NCBI GenBank assembly: GCA_910584525.1 | Contig: CAJUAT010000043.1 | Coordinates: forward strand, 1 to 25,129 | Source of the DNA: an uncultured Muribaculaceae bacterium | GTDB lineage: Bacteria > Bacteroidota > Bacteroidia > Bacteroidales > Muribaculaceae | DNA: 25,129 nt | Direction of reading: 5' to 3' | In this document: piece after piece, positions 16,893 through 25,129 of the stretch | Position numbering within the stretch: position 1 is the first letter of the stretch | How the letters are laid out: the number at the start of each line of letters is the position of its first letter | The notes under the pieces: generated by a model | Database searches by the model: none | Told to the model about the DNA's origin: nothing | What the model saw: the letters and a program-made list of their open reading frames with translations, nothing else | Position numbers and translations under genes: made by a program

Positions 16893-16916
16893 TATCATTT
16901 TTTATTGTTAATTTTG
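16887..16916 (+). promoter_or_regulatory. Promoter of the GH35 beta-galactosidase gene
   Basis: TTG (16887-16889), 19 bp, TAATTTTG (16909-16916), an exact spacing match to the Bacteroidota consensus. The start point would be near 16923 with a leader of about 54 nt. It is divergent from the surface-protein promoter at 16717-16747, about 140 bp away. Confidence 0.75.
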
Positions 16917-16976
16917 TATCAGGCATCAGGCCGGTGATTTTTTATCGGCCCCGCGATAGTTAAATCCCGATAAACC

Positions 16977-19313
16977 ATGAAAATAATAAAATATCTGCTG
17001 ATAGCGATAGTGGCGGGGCTGGTAGGGGCGTCGCTGCAAGCCGGCGAGTTCAAGGCCGGAAAGGGGACATTCCTGCTCAATTGCGAGCCTTTCGTGGTGA
17101 AGGCTGCCGAACTGCATTATCCTCGGATTCCCAAAGAATATTGGGAACAGCGCATACAGCTCTGCAAGGCGCTGGGCATGAACACCATCTGTCTGTATAC
17201 CTTCTGGAACGCCCATGAGCCGCGCCAGGACCAGTTCGACTTCACCGGCCAGAACGATATACGAGCCTTCATCAAGCTATGCGAAAAAAACGGCATGAAG
17301 GTTATCCTCCGTCCCGGCCCTTACGTATGTGCCGAATGGGAGATGGGCGGCCTCCCCTGGTGGCTGCTTAAGAAGAAGGAGATACGGCTGCGAGAGCAGG
17401 ATCCGTTCTTCATGGAGCGCGTCGACAAATTCCAGAAGGCGGTGGCAGAGCAGGTTGCCGACCTCACCATCGCCGATGACGGCCCCATCATCATGGTGCA
17501 GGTGGAGAATGAATATGGCTCCTATGGCACCGACAAGCCTTATGTGGCGGCTATCCGCGACATGCTGCGCCAGAATTTAGGCAATGATGTCACGCTATTC
17601 CAGTGCGACTGGTCGAGCAACTATCTCAACAATGGGCTCGACGACCTGATATGGACCATGAATTTCGGCACCGGCGCCAATATCGACCAGCAGTTCGCTT
17701 CCCTCAAAGAGCGGCGGCCCGACTCGCCGCTGATGTGCTCGGAGTTCTGGAGCGGCTGGTTCGACAAGTGGGGTGCCACCCATGAGACGCGTCCCGCCAA
17801 CGAGATGATCGCCGGCATCGACGAGATGCTCTCAAAAGGGATATCCTTCTCTCTCTACATGACCCACGGAGGCACCAACTGGGGTCACTGGGCAGGTGCC
17901 AATTCTCCCGGTTTCGCCCCCGACGTCACCAGCTACGACTATGACGCACCTATATCCGAGTCGGGACAGCCAACACCCAAATACTGGGACTTGCGCAAGA
18001 CCCTCGCCAAATATATGGATGGCGAAAAGCAATCGCCGTTGCCTGCCCTCATTAAGCCGATGGCCGTAAAGGAGTTCGAGTTCGATGAGGTGGCACCCCT
18101 CTTCTCCAACCTGCCCGCGCCCAAGACCGACACCGACATACGCACCATGGAAGAATATGACCAGGGTTTCGGCTCCATACTCTACCGTACCACCCTTCCG
18201 GAACTGACCTCGCAGGCATTGCTGACCGTCAGCGACGCCCACGACTTCGCCCAGGTTTTCATCGACGGAAAGTATATAGGCAAACTCGACCGGCGCGACG
18301 GGGAGAGAGAACTCGTGATACCGCCCTGCCGCAGGGGTGCTCTGCTCGACATTCTCGTCGAGGCCATGGGTCGTATCAACTTCGGGCGTGCCATCAAGGA
18401 TTTCAAGGGAATCACCGACAAGGTTACTGTCACCGTGGAGAAAGGTGGCCATAAATGGGTCGACGATCTCAAGCACTGGCAGGTGTTCAACCTTGAGGAC
18501 TCCTACGATTTTTACACCGGCATAGGGGAGTTCCTTCCTCTGGGGGCCTTTACTACCGGTGACGACGGACGCTTGCCCAGAGGTGTCTACCGCGGAACTT
18601 TCAACATCAAGGGAAAGCCCTCCGACACATTTCTCAATTTCGAGACGTGGGGTAAAGGACTGGTATACGTCAACGGACATCCCCTGGGACGAATCTGGGA
18701 GATAGGGCCTCAACAGACCCTCTATATGCCGGGGTGCTGGCTGAAAACGGGCGAGAACGAGATTCTTGTGTTCGACATTATCGGTCCCCGCGAGGCCAGG
18801 AGCGAAGGCCTTAAGGAGCCGAAGCTCGACCAGCTCCTTGTGAAGAACAGGCAGGCACACCGCAAGGAGGGGGAGACCCTCGACCTGACTGCGGATAAGC
18901 CGGTAGCCGCCGGCGCTTTCAAGCCGGGCAACGGCTGGCAGGAAGTAAAGTTCGAACAGCCGGCGAGTGGCCGCTTTGTGATTGTAGAGCCTCTTGACGC
19001 TCACGATGGCAAGGAACTGGCTGCAATAGCCGAGATGTATATCCTCGACGACAAAGGCGACCGGCTGAGCCGCGAGCCCTGGAAGGTGACATATGCCGAC
19101 AGCGAGGATGTGGATGCAAACCGTACCGCCGACAAGACCTTCGACTTGCAGGAGTCGACTTACTGGCAGACTGCGTCCGGCGTGCCATTCCCGCATTCCA
19201 TGGTCATAGACCTCGGCGCCACGCACCACATCTCCGGCCTGCAGTATCTTCCCCGTATGGAAGCCGACGTGCCCGGTGCCATTAAGAACTTCCGTATCTA
19301 TGTAAGAAATTAG
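16977..19313 (+). CDS. Secreted GH35 beta-galactosidase with C-terminal F5/8-type domain
   Basis: A 778-aa glycoside hydrolase of family 35, which removes terminal beta-linked galactose with retention of configuration. Signal peptide at 1-22. The catalytic TIM barrel covers about 25-350, with substrate-pocket motifs GMNTICLYTFWNAHEP (67-82) and RPGPYVCAEWEMGGLPWWL (112-130). The predicted acid/base is Glu179 in VENEYGSY, and the predicted nucleophile is Glu256 in CSEFWSGWFDKWG, aligned with human GLB1 Glu188 and Glu268. THGGTNWG is at 296-303. Galactose-binding-like beta domains follow at about 390-610 (VYVNGHPLGRIW 563-574). The last part, about 645-778 (WQTAS, MVIDLGATHHISGLQYLPR), looks like an F5/8 type C carbohydrate-binding domain. 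No lipoprotein Cys follows the signal peptide, so a periplasmic or secreted location is likely. It is the only enzyme among the surface proteins of the window and may act on mucin or plant galactosides. Confidence 0.95.
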   Translation: MKIIKYLLIAIVAGLVGASLQAGEFKAGKGTFLLNCEPFVVKAAELHYPRIPKEYWEQRIQLCKALGMNTICLYTFWNAHEPRQDQFDFTGQNDIRAFIKLCEKNGMKVILRPGPYVCAEWEMGGLPWWLLKKKEIRLREQDPFFMERVDKFQKAVAEQVADLTIADDGPIIMVQVENEYGSYGTDKPYVAAIRDMLRQNLGNDVTLFQCDWSSNYLNNGLDDLIWTMNFGTGANIDQQFASLKERRPDSPLMCSEFWSGWFDKWGATHETRPANEMIAGIDEMLSKGISFSLYMTHGGTNWGHWAGANSPGFAPDVTSYDYDAPISESGQPTPKYWDLRKTLAKYMDGEKQSPLPALIKPMAVKEFEFDEVAPLFSNLPAPKTDTDIRTMEEYDQGFGSILYRTTLPELTSQALLTVSDAHDFAQVFIDGKYIGKLDRRDGERELVIPPCRRGALLDILVEAMGRINFGRAIKDFKGITDKVTVTVEKGGHKWVDDLKHWQVFNLEDSYDFYTGIGEFLPLGAFTTGDDGRLPRGVYRGTFNIKGKPSDTFLNFETWGKGLVYVNGHPLGRIWEIGPQQTLYMPGCWLKTGENEILVFDIIGPREARSEGLKEPKLDQLLVKNRQAHRKEGETLDLTADKPVAAGAFKPGNGWQEVKFEQPASGRFVIVEPLDAHDGKELAAIAEMYILDDKGDRLSREPWKVTYADSEDVDANRTADKTFDLQESTYWQTASGVPFPHSMVIDLGATHHISGLQYLPRMEADVPGAIKNFRIYVRN

Positions 19314-19358
19314 GCGGAGGCTGCCGTCATAACAGACAGGCTGCCATACCATAAAGAG

Positions 19359-19390
19359 AAAGCCGCGAGAGCAGAAACTCCCGCGGCTTT
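19359..19390. terminator. Shared terminator of convergent GH35 and 1414-aa genes
   Basis: AAAGCCGCG (19359-19367) pairs with CGCGGCTTT (19382-19390). After one mismatch GAG/CTC adds three pairs, leaving a loop of about six bases. It lies between converging stops at 19313 and 19409 and has T-rich flanks on both strands. Confidence 0.75.
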
Positions 19391-19408
19391 GCTATGGATG
19401 ATTCCGGA

Positions 19409-22400
19409 TTATTTTCCGATTATTTTGATAGTTTTGTTTCCGGTCATCATGATGGCCGGTTCGCCCTTGCGCGGGGCGGCAATCTCGATACCCTGCAGAT
19501 TGAAGTAGCGTACCTGGCCGGCTGCATCGGCGTCAATACCGTCGATGCCGGTGGATACGGCTACTTCCGACATGGCGCCCACACCTTTGTCGAACACGGG
19601 CCATACGGCAATTTTCGAGGCAGTGGCCGGCAGTGTGTATGTCATGTCGGCGACAGGCTGTTCGGTGAGTACCTTGCCGTCGGCAGCCACATGGTAGCCT
19701 CTGAGGGTCAGGGCCTCGGCCTCGCTACCCGTATAGCTGAAATCGTCGATATAGAGCATGAAGCCACGCGGTGAAATCTTCCTTACAGCGGCATAGCGGG
19801 TGTCGGCAGGGAGCTGGAAACTATACTGTGTCCATGCGTAAGGCACATTCTCCACCTTGGCCAGCGATACGAAGTCGGCAGGTTTGTTGCTACCCTTGGA
19901 ATAGAGCACCTCGAAAGTCTCGGGATAGCGGCCATGGAAAGAGCGGGCCCAGAAAGCCACCGACTGCGCCTTGCCGCAGAGTTGCGGCGTGATTGCCCAG
20001 TCGTCGGAGGGCGTGCCGTTGGCAGTCGCCATGGAGGCCATGAACTTGTCGCCGCTCTTGGCACGGAAGTCTACCTCATCCTTGATGGCATCGAGGTTGC
20101 GGTCCATCACCCACCAGCTCTGACGCGAATTGATGGCTATGTTGGGGAGTTCAAGACCGGTGATGCCGGTGACAGGAGCATTGTCGGCATCCACGAACGA
20201 CCAGCCGGCATTCCCGGGAGTTGTCCACGACGCCATTCCTTCGAATCCTTCGGTCTGTGCGGGCACGCCGCTCAGGGCCGGGGCCTCCCAGCTTACAATG
20301 ACTTTGTCGTCATTCTTTTCAGCCTTAAGGTTTGCAACCGCGGGCATGTCGCCGTTGGCTATTGCCACCTTGACCTCGCGACTGTTGTCGGCGGCGTTTT
20401 CATCGCCGGCATTGTCAACGGTCACCTTCAGAGTGTTGATGTCGGCGGCGTTTACAGGTATGTCGAACACGAGAGTAGCCATCCTGTTTTTGCCGGGGAG
20501 AAGTGTCGTGCCGTCGGCGGTGGCCACTTTCTCACCGTTAAGAGAAGCGTTGACGGTGTAGCTGCCCGACTCCTTGCTGCCGGCGTTCTCCACCTTGCAC
20601 TCCACGGCATAGGAGGTGCCGGAAGGCGTCACAAGAGGCGCCGCCATAGTCACCAGTGCCAGGTCGTTACCCTTGGCATCATAGAGACGCAGGTCGTCGA
20701 GAAGTGACCATGCGAAGCTCTTTGTGGTGAACGAGAAGCCAAGCTGTACGGTCTTTCCCTTGTACTCCGAGAGGTCGATCACAAGGCGTCCCCATGCTTT
20801 TTGGTTTTCCGAGAGGTCATTTACCACCGAAGTGTTGACCTTCTTCCATTCGCCGCCCGGTTCCCTGACTTCCACGTCGAGAATGTTCTTGTCGTCGGCG
20901 GTAATGGAGTAGGTAGAGAGCCACAGAACGGGATGCTCGGCCTCGACCTTGATCTTGCCGGTGAAGAGGCGTCCTCCCTGACCGGTGTATTTGGCGTAAT
21001 GGGCTATGAAGCCGTTGTCGTCGTCGGAGGCCATGTATTTGTTGATGTCGCCGGAGGTGCACTGCTGCCAGTATATCACTTCCGGTGAAGTGCCGTTTAC
21101 AATCTCCGTGCCGAAGATATGGCTCGGACTGCCATACGCGAACGACTCCTTGAAAGGCATTTTGTAAGAGGTGCCGACAGCCACGAGGGAGGATACTGCT
21201 CCAGGGCCTTCCCCTTTTTCGGTAACGCCCATGACGCCATACTGCATGAATTGCTGGCTGCCGCCTGCCTCGATGGCCTTATGGGTGTAGGAAGTGCCTT
21301 TGATGCCGGAAGCCACAAGCTCTTTCTTGCCGCCGGCAACGCTATACAGGTTGTAGGAAATGAGCGAGGGGTCCATGGGGAAATCGTCGGCCGATACCGA
21401 AGGAGCCTGCCATGTGACATTGACGGTACCCTCGGTGTCTGTTTCCACGGCGGTGACACCCGACGGGGCTCCCGGTGTGTTAACGCCTACGTATACAGAT
21501 ACGGAAGATGTCTCACCCTTGCCGGCTTCGGTGTATGGCACCACGGTGTAGGTAACGTTTCCGGCGCTTTCAAGAGCATCGATGTATTCAAGCGGCGTCT
21601 CTTTGGCCGGGGCGTCGAAAGTCTTGACCAGCTTGTCGCCACGGTATACCTCTATTTTGGATATTGCGATGAGCGGCGACATGTCGAGGGCCTTGGCCGG
21701 GGCGATGAATGAGACGGTAGCCTTGTGGGAGCCGTCGGCGGCCGGCACAGCCTTCAGCGACGTCACTGCACAGGGTGCCTTCACTGCGAGTCCCTCGCTG
21801 ATGGATATGGCCGATATGTTGAGGGCCGCCGAACCTTTGGCGGTGGTGGCATGGATGCCTATATGATATATTCCGTCGGCCGACGGGCGGAAGATGCCTG
21901 TGGTGGGCTCGGATTCCAGAACCACTTCCTTGGCAGCCACCACCGTGGTCTTCATGGCGGCGGCTGTAGGCTCCGTACCCGCCTTGACCTCGAATTTCTC
22001 CTTGACATTCACATACACGCCCTGGGCGTCGATGTTGAGGATGTAGGCTTTGCCTTTCTCCATCTTGACGGGAGGCGTGATGAGCCAGTCGTTCATATTC
22101 ATGGTCTTGCTTGCCGGAAGCATCATGGCTCCTGCCGCCCATTCGAATTCATATACGTCATTGTTGGAATTGATGACGATGAAAGACTCAGCATCGCTTG
22201 CGGTATCGAAGGTGTTGGAGTAGGGAGGCGTGAAGGAACCGAGCCGCTGTACTGGGCTCACCGCCGGGGCGGAGGAATGGCCGTGATAGTTGGCGGTGAC
22301 CGAATAGGTGTAGTATTTCGGAGTCTCGGGCACGGGTATCGGATCGGTAAGGGTCGTGGCGGTGATATCCTTGGCCACCACAACATCACCAGGTGCACGC

Positions 22401-23653
22401 GTCACGGTGTATGTGATTTTGTCAGGCTCTATGAAGCAGCCGTCGGCGCTGGCGGTGACGGCATTCCATCTCAGGGAGAACTTGGAGCCGTCGTGCGATA
22501 CCATGAATCCTGTAGGAGAAGCGGGTGTTCCGTACCCGAGGCGCAGCACTGTCTTGTTGGCAGGGCCGGTACCGGCGGCATTGGAGGCTGTCACCTCCAC
22601 GGGTAGCTGTCCTTCGGCGCCCGCTTCAATGTTGACGCTTACCTTCTCACCATATGCGGCGTTGCCGCTGGCAACGGTCTTGCCGTTGATGTTTATGGCA
22701 TAGGAGGCGTTGCCGCTGGCCTTGGTGCCGTCGTAGAGAATGGTCGGCATCGTGAATTCCGCTTTGCCCGAGGTGCTGACACCTTCAAAAGAGAATTTGA
22801 GATTGTCGACGTAGGCAGGAGCGGCATCGGGGCAGTCGGGACGGTAAATATGCAGACCCTGGAGCTGTTCGCCGTAGGGGAGCACGAGTACGGGAGAGGC
22901 AGCGCCGGTGGCGAGGTCTATGCTGTAGATTTTGGCGCCGTCGGCGGTCACCACGCTCCAGAAGAGGTCGCCGATCTTCATGTCGAAGGCTGCCGAACCC
23001 TGCTTCGTGGGCCGCAGTCCTGTGGAGCCTATACGCGTCATAGCTCCTGTGGCGCCGTCCACTTTATGAAGGTCGCCATCCTCGTCGATCGCGTAAATCT
23101 CGCCCTTGCCGTTGATGGCCATGGCGTTCCATTTCTTGTCGAGCACCTTGATGACGGGGCGTGTCATGTTGGTATTGAAGGCGTCCGGATTGAAGGAACC
23201 GAACTCCCAGCCCGTCTTGCCGCTGTTGTAGAAGCATCCGTAGATGAGCTTGTCAACAGGGTTGTAGGCCTGTGTCACCGACAGGCATTCTATCTTGTTG
23301 GGCACCGACAGCATGCCGCCGTTGCGCGTGTATGCCGGATAGTTCCATTTCTGCATCATGGCCATGGTGGGGTTGGTGAGGCTTGTGGAACGTATCTCGT
23401 AGAAAATCTTGTCGCCGAGTGTGCCGCCGAACCAGCAGTTCATGCCGTTGGAGGAGACGTAGCGGTTGAAGTCGCCGTTAGGCGAAATGTTGTACATTCC
23501 CAGGGCGCGCACGGTTGTGCCGTTTTGGGAGATTGCCGCAGGGTTGCAGGCGTTGAACTCCACGGAGCGTGCCCACGACGCAGTGCCGCCGCCGAGGAGT
23601 GCCCCAGCCGTCACCGCGAATGTCAGCAGTGTGTGTTGGATTGTTGTTTTCAT
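19409..23653 (-). CDS. Giant secreted propeller/FN3/J-domain protein, 1414 aa
   Basis: Fourth paralogue. Signal peptide at 1-28 (ends ASWA). Propeller-like region at about 30-275 with EIYAIDEDGDLHKVDGATG (185-203) and IGSTGLRPTKQGSAAFD (208-224). Ig/FN3 folds at about 278-375 and 376-470. J domain 1 is at about 475-625 (NDWLITPPV 521-529), and FN3 at about 626-725 and 726-826. J domain 2 is at about 830-992 (opening MPFKESF), a CARDB-like domain at about 995-1100, and J domain 3 at about 1132-1308 (DDWAITP 1218-1224). The tail 1383-1414 (YFNLQGIEIAAP, ending IKIIGK) is nearly identical to that of the 1040-aa protein, unlike the tails of the other two. It starts 38 bp after the FISUMP gene stop, so it is probably the last gene of that operon. 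No catalytic motif was seen. Confidence 0.92.
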   Translation of the reverse strand: MKTTIQHTLLTFAVTAGALLGGGTASWARSVEFNACNPAAISQNGTTVRALGMYNISPNGDFNRYVSSNGMNCWFGGTLGDKIFYEIRSTSLTNPTMAMMQKWNYPAYTRNGGMLSVPNKIECLSVTQAYNPVDKLIYGCFYNSGKTGWEFGSFNPDAFNTNMTRPVIKVLDKKWNAMAINGKGEIYAIDEDGDLHKVDGATGAMTRIGSTGLRPTKQGSAAFDMKIGDLFWSVVTADGAKIYSIDLATGAASPVLVLPYGEQLQGLHIYRPDCPDAAPAYVDNLKFSFEGVSTSGKAEFTMPTILYDGTKASGNASYAININGKTVASGNAAYGEKVSVNIEAGAEGQLPVEVTASNAAGTGPANKTVLRLGYGTPASPTGFMVSHDGSKFSLRWNAVTASADGCFIEPDKITYTVTRAPGDVVVAKDITATTLTDPIPVPETPKYYTYSVTANYHGHSSAPAVSPVQRLGSFTPPYSNTFDTASDAESFIVINSNNDVYEFEWAAGAMMLPASKTMNMNDWLITPPVKMEKGKAYILNIDAQGVYVNVKEKFEVKAGTEPTAAAMKTTVVAAKEVVLESEPTTGIFRPSADGIYHIGIHATTAKGSAALNISAISISEGLAVKAPCAVTSLKAVPAADGSHKATVSFIAPAKALDMSPLIAISKIEVYRGDKLVKTFDAPAKETPLEYIDALESAGNVTYTVVPYTEAGKGETSSVSVYVGVNTPGAPSGVTAVETDTEGTVNVTWQAPSVSADDFPMDPSLISYNLYSVAGGKKELVASGIKGTSYTHKAIEAGGSQQFMQYGVMGVTEKGEGPGAVSSLVAVGTSYKMPFKESFAYGSPSHIFGTEIVNGTSPEVIYWQQCTSGDINKYMASDDDNGFIAHYAKYTGQGGRLFTGKIKVEAEHPVLWLSTYSITADDKNILDVEVREPGGEWKKVNTSVVNDLSENQKAWGRLVIDLSEYKGKTVQLGFSFTTKSFAWSLLDDLRLYDAKGNDLALVTMAAPLVTPSGTSYAVECKVENAGSKESGSYTVNASLNGEKVATADGTTLLPGKNRMATLVFDIPVNAADINTLKVTVDNAGDENAADNSREVKVAIANGDMPAVANLKAEKNDDKVIVSWEAPALSGVPAQTEGFEGMASWTTPGNAGWSFVDADNAPVTGITGLELPNIAINSRQSWWVMDRNLDAIKDEVDFRAKSGDKFMASMATANGTPSDDWAITPQLCGKAQSVAFWARSFHGRYPETFEVLYSKGSNKPADFVSLAKVENVPYAWTQYSFQLPADTRYAAVRKISPRGFMLYIDDFSYTGSEAEALTLRGYHVAADGKVLTEQPVADMTYTLPATASKIAVWPVFDKGVGAMSEVAVSTGIDGIDADAAGQVRYFNLQGIEIAAPRKGEPAIMMTGNKTIKIIGK

Positions 23654-23691
23654 TGAAGTATGTTGACGTTGAAGTCGTTTAAATGACTCCG

Positions 23692-24573
23692 TTATTTTTT
23701 ATTTTCCACTGGTCGTATGGCGAGGCCGGCATAACGGTAGCTTCCTCCCGTTTTGTAGAAGCCGCCCTGAGCGATGCCGAAGAATAGGGAGTACGACATC
23801 TCGCCTTTCAGTTTGCTTGTGGAGTCGGAGGTGCCGTACCAAGTGCCGGTCCAGTATCCGCCCCAGTCGCCGGGCTGGTATGAGCCGTTGGTGCCTACAG
23901 AGTTGCCGTTGCGGCGTCCCGATGCGGGGAGGAATATGGCTTTGCCGCTCGGCCCCTGTACGCGCACGCCCTCGATGTCATGGTATTTGAGCCATTGCCA
24001 CTGGCATTTGTCCTTGAGCTCGTCGGCCTCCTTGATGGTGGGCATTCTCCATGCCGTGCCCATCTTGGCATATGCTATGTCGAGGTCGGTGCCCGAAATT
24101 TCGTCGGGAGGAGTGACGCCGCCGTAATACCCCAGAACGGTGTTCTTGTTGGAGTTATAGGCTCCAAGATTGCTGTAATGGTATTGTTCCTTGTGCTGTC
24201 CCGAAGGGTCGCCCCAGCCCACGAGCTCGCCGTAGCCCCACGATTTGTCGCCGCCGTAATTGTGTGTGCCCCATCTCACGCTGAGACCGAGGTCCACAAG
24301 CCCTGTTTCCGCCTCGGTGATGATGTCGTTGAATATCATCTCCTTGAATTCGGAAAACTTTTTCGACACCACGTTGCCGTTCTTGAGATGTATTTCCTGT
24401 ATGATGTTTTCGGCATCGTCGGCAGGGAGGAAGGAGATATAATCTATTTCCGTGTCTTTATAGGTGACAATGTTGTTGTCGGCGAGCACGAGGTAGCATT
24501 CGTTTTGTGCCGATGCACCTATGGCTGTCATGGCTATGGCCATGGGTAGGAGTATGTGTCGCATGGCTTTCAT
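23692..24573 (-). CDS. Secreted FISUMP-like domain protein
   Basis: A 293-aa protein with a signal peptide (1-22, ending IGASA). Residues 25-88 form a small beta-rich module (YLVLADNNIVTYKDTEIDYISF, given in two parts: YLVLADNN and DYISF) shared in style with the upstream small protein. Residues 90-290 match the Fibrobacter succinogenes major paralogous (FISUMP) type of domain: VDLGLSVRWGTHNYG (93-107), the AWRMPTIKEADEL helix (174-186), AIFLPASGRRNG (212-223), YWTGT (240-244) and the closing YAGLAIRPV (281-289). These domains are common in secreted Bacteroidota proteins and have no established biochemical role. The start ATG overlaps the stop of the upstream gene as ATGA, indicating translational coupling. 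Confidence 0.88.
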   Translation of the reverse strand: MKAMRHILLPMAIAMTAIGASAQNECYLVLADNNIVTYKDTEIDYISFLPADDAENIIQEIHLKNGNVVSKKFSEFKEMIFNDIITEAETGLVDLGLSVRWGTHNYGGDKSWGYGELVGWGDPSGQHKEQYHYSNLGAYNSNKNTVLGYYGGVTPPDEISGTDLDIAYAKMGTAWRMPTIKEADELKDKCQWQWLKYHDIEGVRVQGPSGKAIFLPASGRRNGNSVGTNGSYQPGDWGGYWTGTWYGTSDSTSKLKGEMSYSLFFGIAQGGFYKTGGSYRYAGLAIRPVENKK

Positions 24574-25019
24574 CTGGCGGTAAATTTGAAGGTTATTCCT
24601 TTGGCGTTAACGATGAAGATGGCGGCGTCGGGGGCCGTCAATGTAGCGGAGCCGTTGGCGTCGGCGACAGCAGTGACTACTCTCTTGCCGTCGAGGGAGG
24701 CGAGTATGGCTTCAGAGCCTGGCTGCAGTCCGGAGAGAATCACCGAGCGGCCGTTGAGCGATACGCGTACATTGTCGCAGGCGGCGACGGCTCCGATGCC
24801 GGAGGGCGCAAGTGTCGACGTGTAGCGGTACACCTTGTCGCGGTCGAACTCAATCTGTCCCTCCTTGCCGCTGACCACGATGCTCGTGGCCGTAAAGCTT
24901 AGTCGGGTGTCCTTGTCAAGCACGATAGCTTTGGCCGAACCGTCGCGCATCTGAAGAACCATGGACGGTGTCGCTTCCTGGGCTATGGCGGTCATGTACA
25001 TCCCGGCCACCATAATCAT
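24570..25019 (-). CDS. Small secreted protein with Por-like C-terminal tail
   Basis: 149 aa from the ATG at 25019. The N-terminus MIMVAGMYMTAIAQ is a hydrophobic core and cleavage site without the usual positively charged start. Residues 20-60 (LQMRDGSAKAIVLDKDTRLSF) are followed by beta-rich sequence, and 85-149 (VILSGLQPG, ILASLDGKRVV, IFIVNAKGITFKFTAR) look like a sorting tail. An upstream ATG at 25038 reads MKNLTG in another frame. One A fewer in its A5 run (25031-25035), or two more, would give MK(K)ISLGMIMVAGMYMTAIAQ, a complete signal peptide. So the real N-terminus may be frameshifted here. First gene of the operon with the FISUMP and 1414-aa genes. Confidence 0.8.
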   Translation of the reverse strand: MIMVAGMYMTAIAQEATPSMVLQMRDGSAKAIVLDKDTRLSFTATSIVVSGKEGQIEFDRDKVYRYTSTLAPSGIGAVAACDNVRVSLNGRSVILSGLQPGSEAILASLDGKRVVTAVADANGSATLTAPDAAIFIVNAKGITFKFTAR

Positions 25020-25076
25020 TCCCAGTGAGATTTTTCATGATAGGTTTCATTCGAATGTGTTTTAGATGGATAACCA

Positions 25077-25084
25077 CAAATTTA
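25077..25084 (-). promoter_or_regulatory. Candidate -7 box for the small-protein/FISUMP/1414-aa operon
   Basis: TAAATTTG on the minus strand fits TAnnTTTG and lies 38 bp upstream of the ATG at 25038. No TTTG is present 19 bp upstream (GTAA there), so the promoter is incomplete or activated. A short palindrome sits in the spacer position. Confidence 0.45.
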
Positions 25085-25087
25085 GAT

Positions 25088-25105
25088 AAAAATCTTGAGA
25101 TTTTT
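25088..25105. repeat. AT-rich palindrome at the right edge
   Basis: AAAAATCT (25088-25095) and AGATTTTT (25098-25105) form 8-bp arms around TG. It occupies the spacer between the -7 box and the -33 position of the candidate promoter, so it could be an operator. It could also be the end of a terminator of a gene outside the window. Confidence 0.4.
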
Positions 25106-25129
25106 ACACCGGCAGTATAAAAAATCAAG

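Noticed and set aside
17832..19352. 506-codon open frame antisense to the GH35 gene
   Set aside because: Lies entirely opposite a convincing enzyme gene; composition is that of a shadow frame in GC-rich DNA, with no recognisable domain, signal or promoter.
1..25129. CRISPR array, insertion sequence or invertible promoter
   Set aside because: No regularly spaced repeats with spacers, no transposase or invertase frame, and no matching inverted repeats flanking any of the promoters were seen.

Overview
The window looks like Bacteroidota chromosome, most likely gut Bacteroidales and probably Muribaculaceae-like. Three intergenic regions carry exact Bacteroidota-type promoters (TTG/TTTG, 19 bp, TAnnTTTG). 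The gene content also fits: a BspA-type leucine-rich repeat protein, a secreted GH35 glycosidase, an ECF sigma factor with a membrane partner, FISUMP-type and FN3/choice-of-anchor-J secreted proteins, and Por-like C-terminal tails. Family names rest on reading motifs by eye; no database was searched.

Layout. 1-358: non-coding, with repeated GTGGTGAC and GTTAAAGT octamers next to the 3' end of a tRNA; a possible attachment-site scar. 359-541: tRNA-Phe(GAA) on the minus strand with its own terminator and promoter. 553-638: phased T7 tracts and six 11-bp tandem units behind that promoter. 653-954: two decayed gene ends, the 3' end of a possible secreted-protein gene (minus) and the C-terminal part of a PfkB sugar kinase (plus). 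1017-2138 (minus): ECF sigma factor followed by a four-helix membrane protein. 2251-3441 (plus): MFS transporter.

3509-16595 (minus): a run of four secreted-protein genes. In transcription order these are a frameshifted propeller/FN3/J-domain protein, a 1522-aa paralogue, a BspA-like LRR protein, and a 1040-aa paralogue translationally coupled to the LRR gene by an ATGA overlap. Intrinsic-terminator-like hairpins divide the run. 16977-19313 (plus): secreted GH35 beta-galactosidase with a C-terminal F5/8-type domain, divergent from the run. 19409-25019 (minus): a second set of a small secreted protein, a FISUMP-domain protein (ATGA-coupled) and a fourth large paralogue of 1414 aa.

Taken together the window is a cell-surface locus. 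Four modular paralogues share the order (N-terminal propeller), FN3, J domain, FN3, FN3, J domain, (CARDB, J domain), sorting tail, and they surround an extracellular galactosidase. Adhesion or glycan binding is the natural guess but is inference. The most notable point is the paralogue nearest the divergent promoter: its signal peptide is separated from the rest of the protein by an out-of-frame run of eight G/C. This suggests an ON/OFF phase-variable surface protein, or else a homopolymer sequencing error. The small gene at the right edge has a similar, weaker anomaly at its start.
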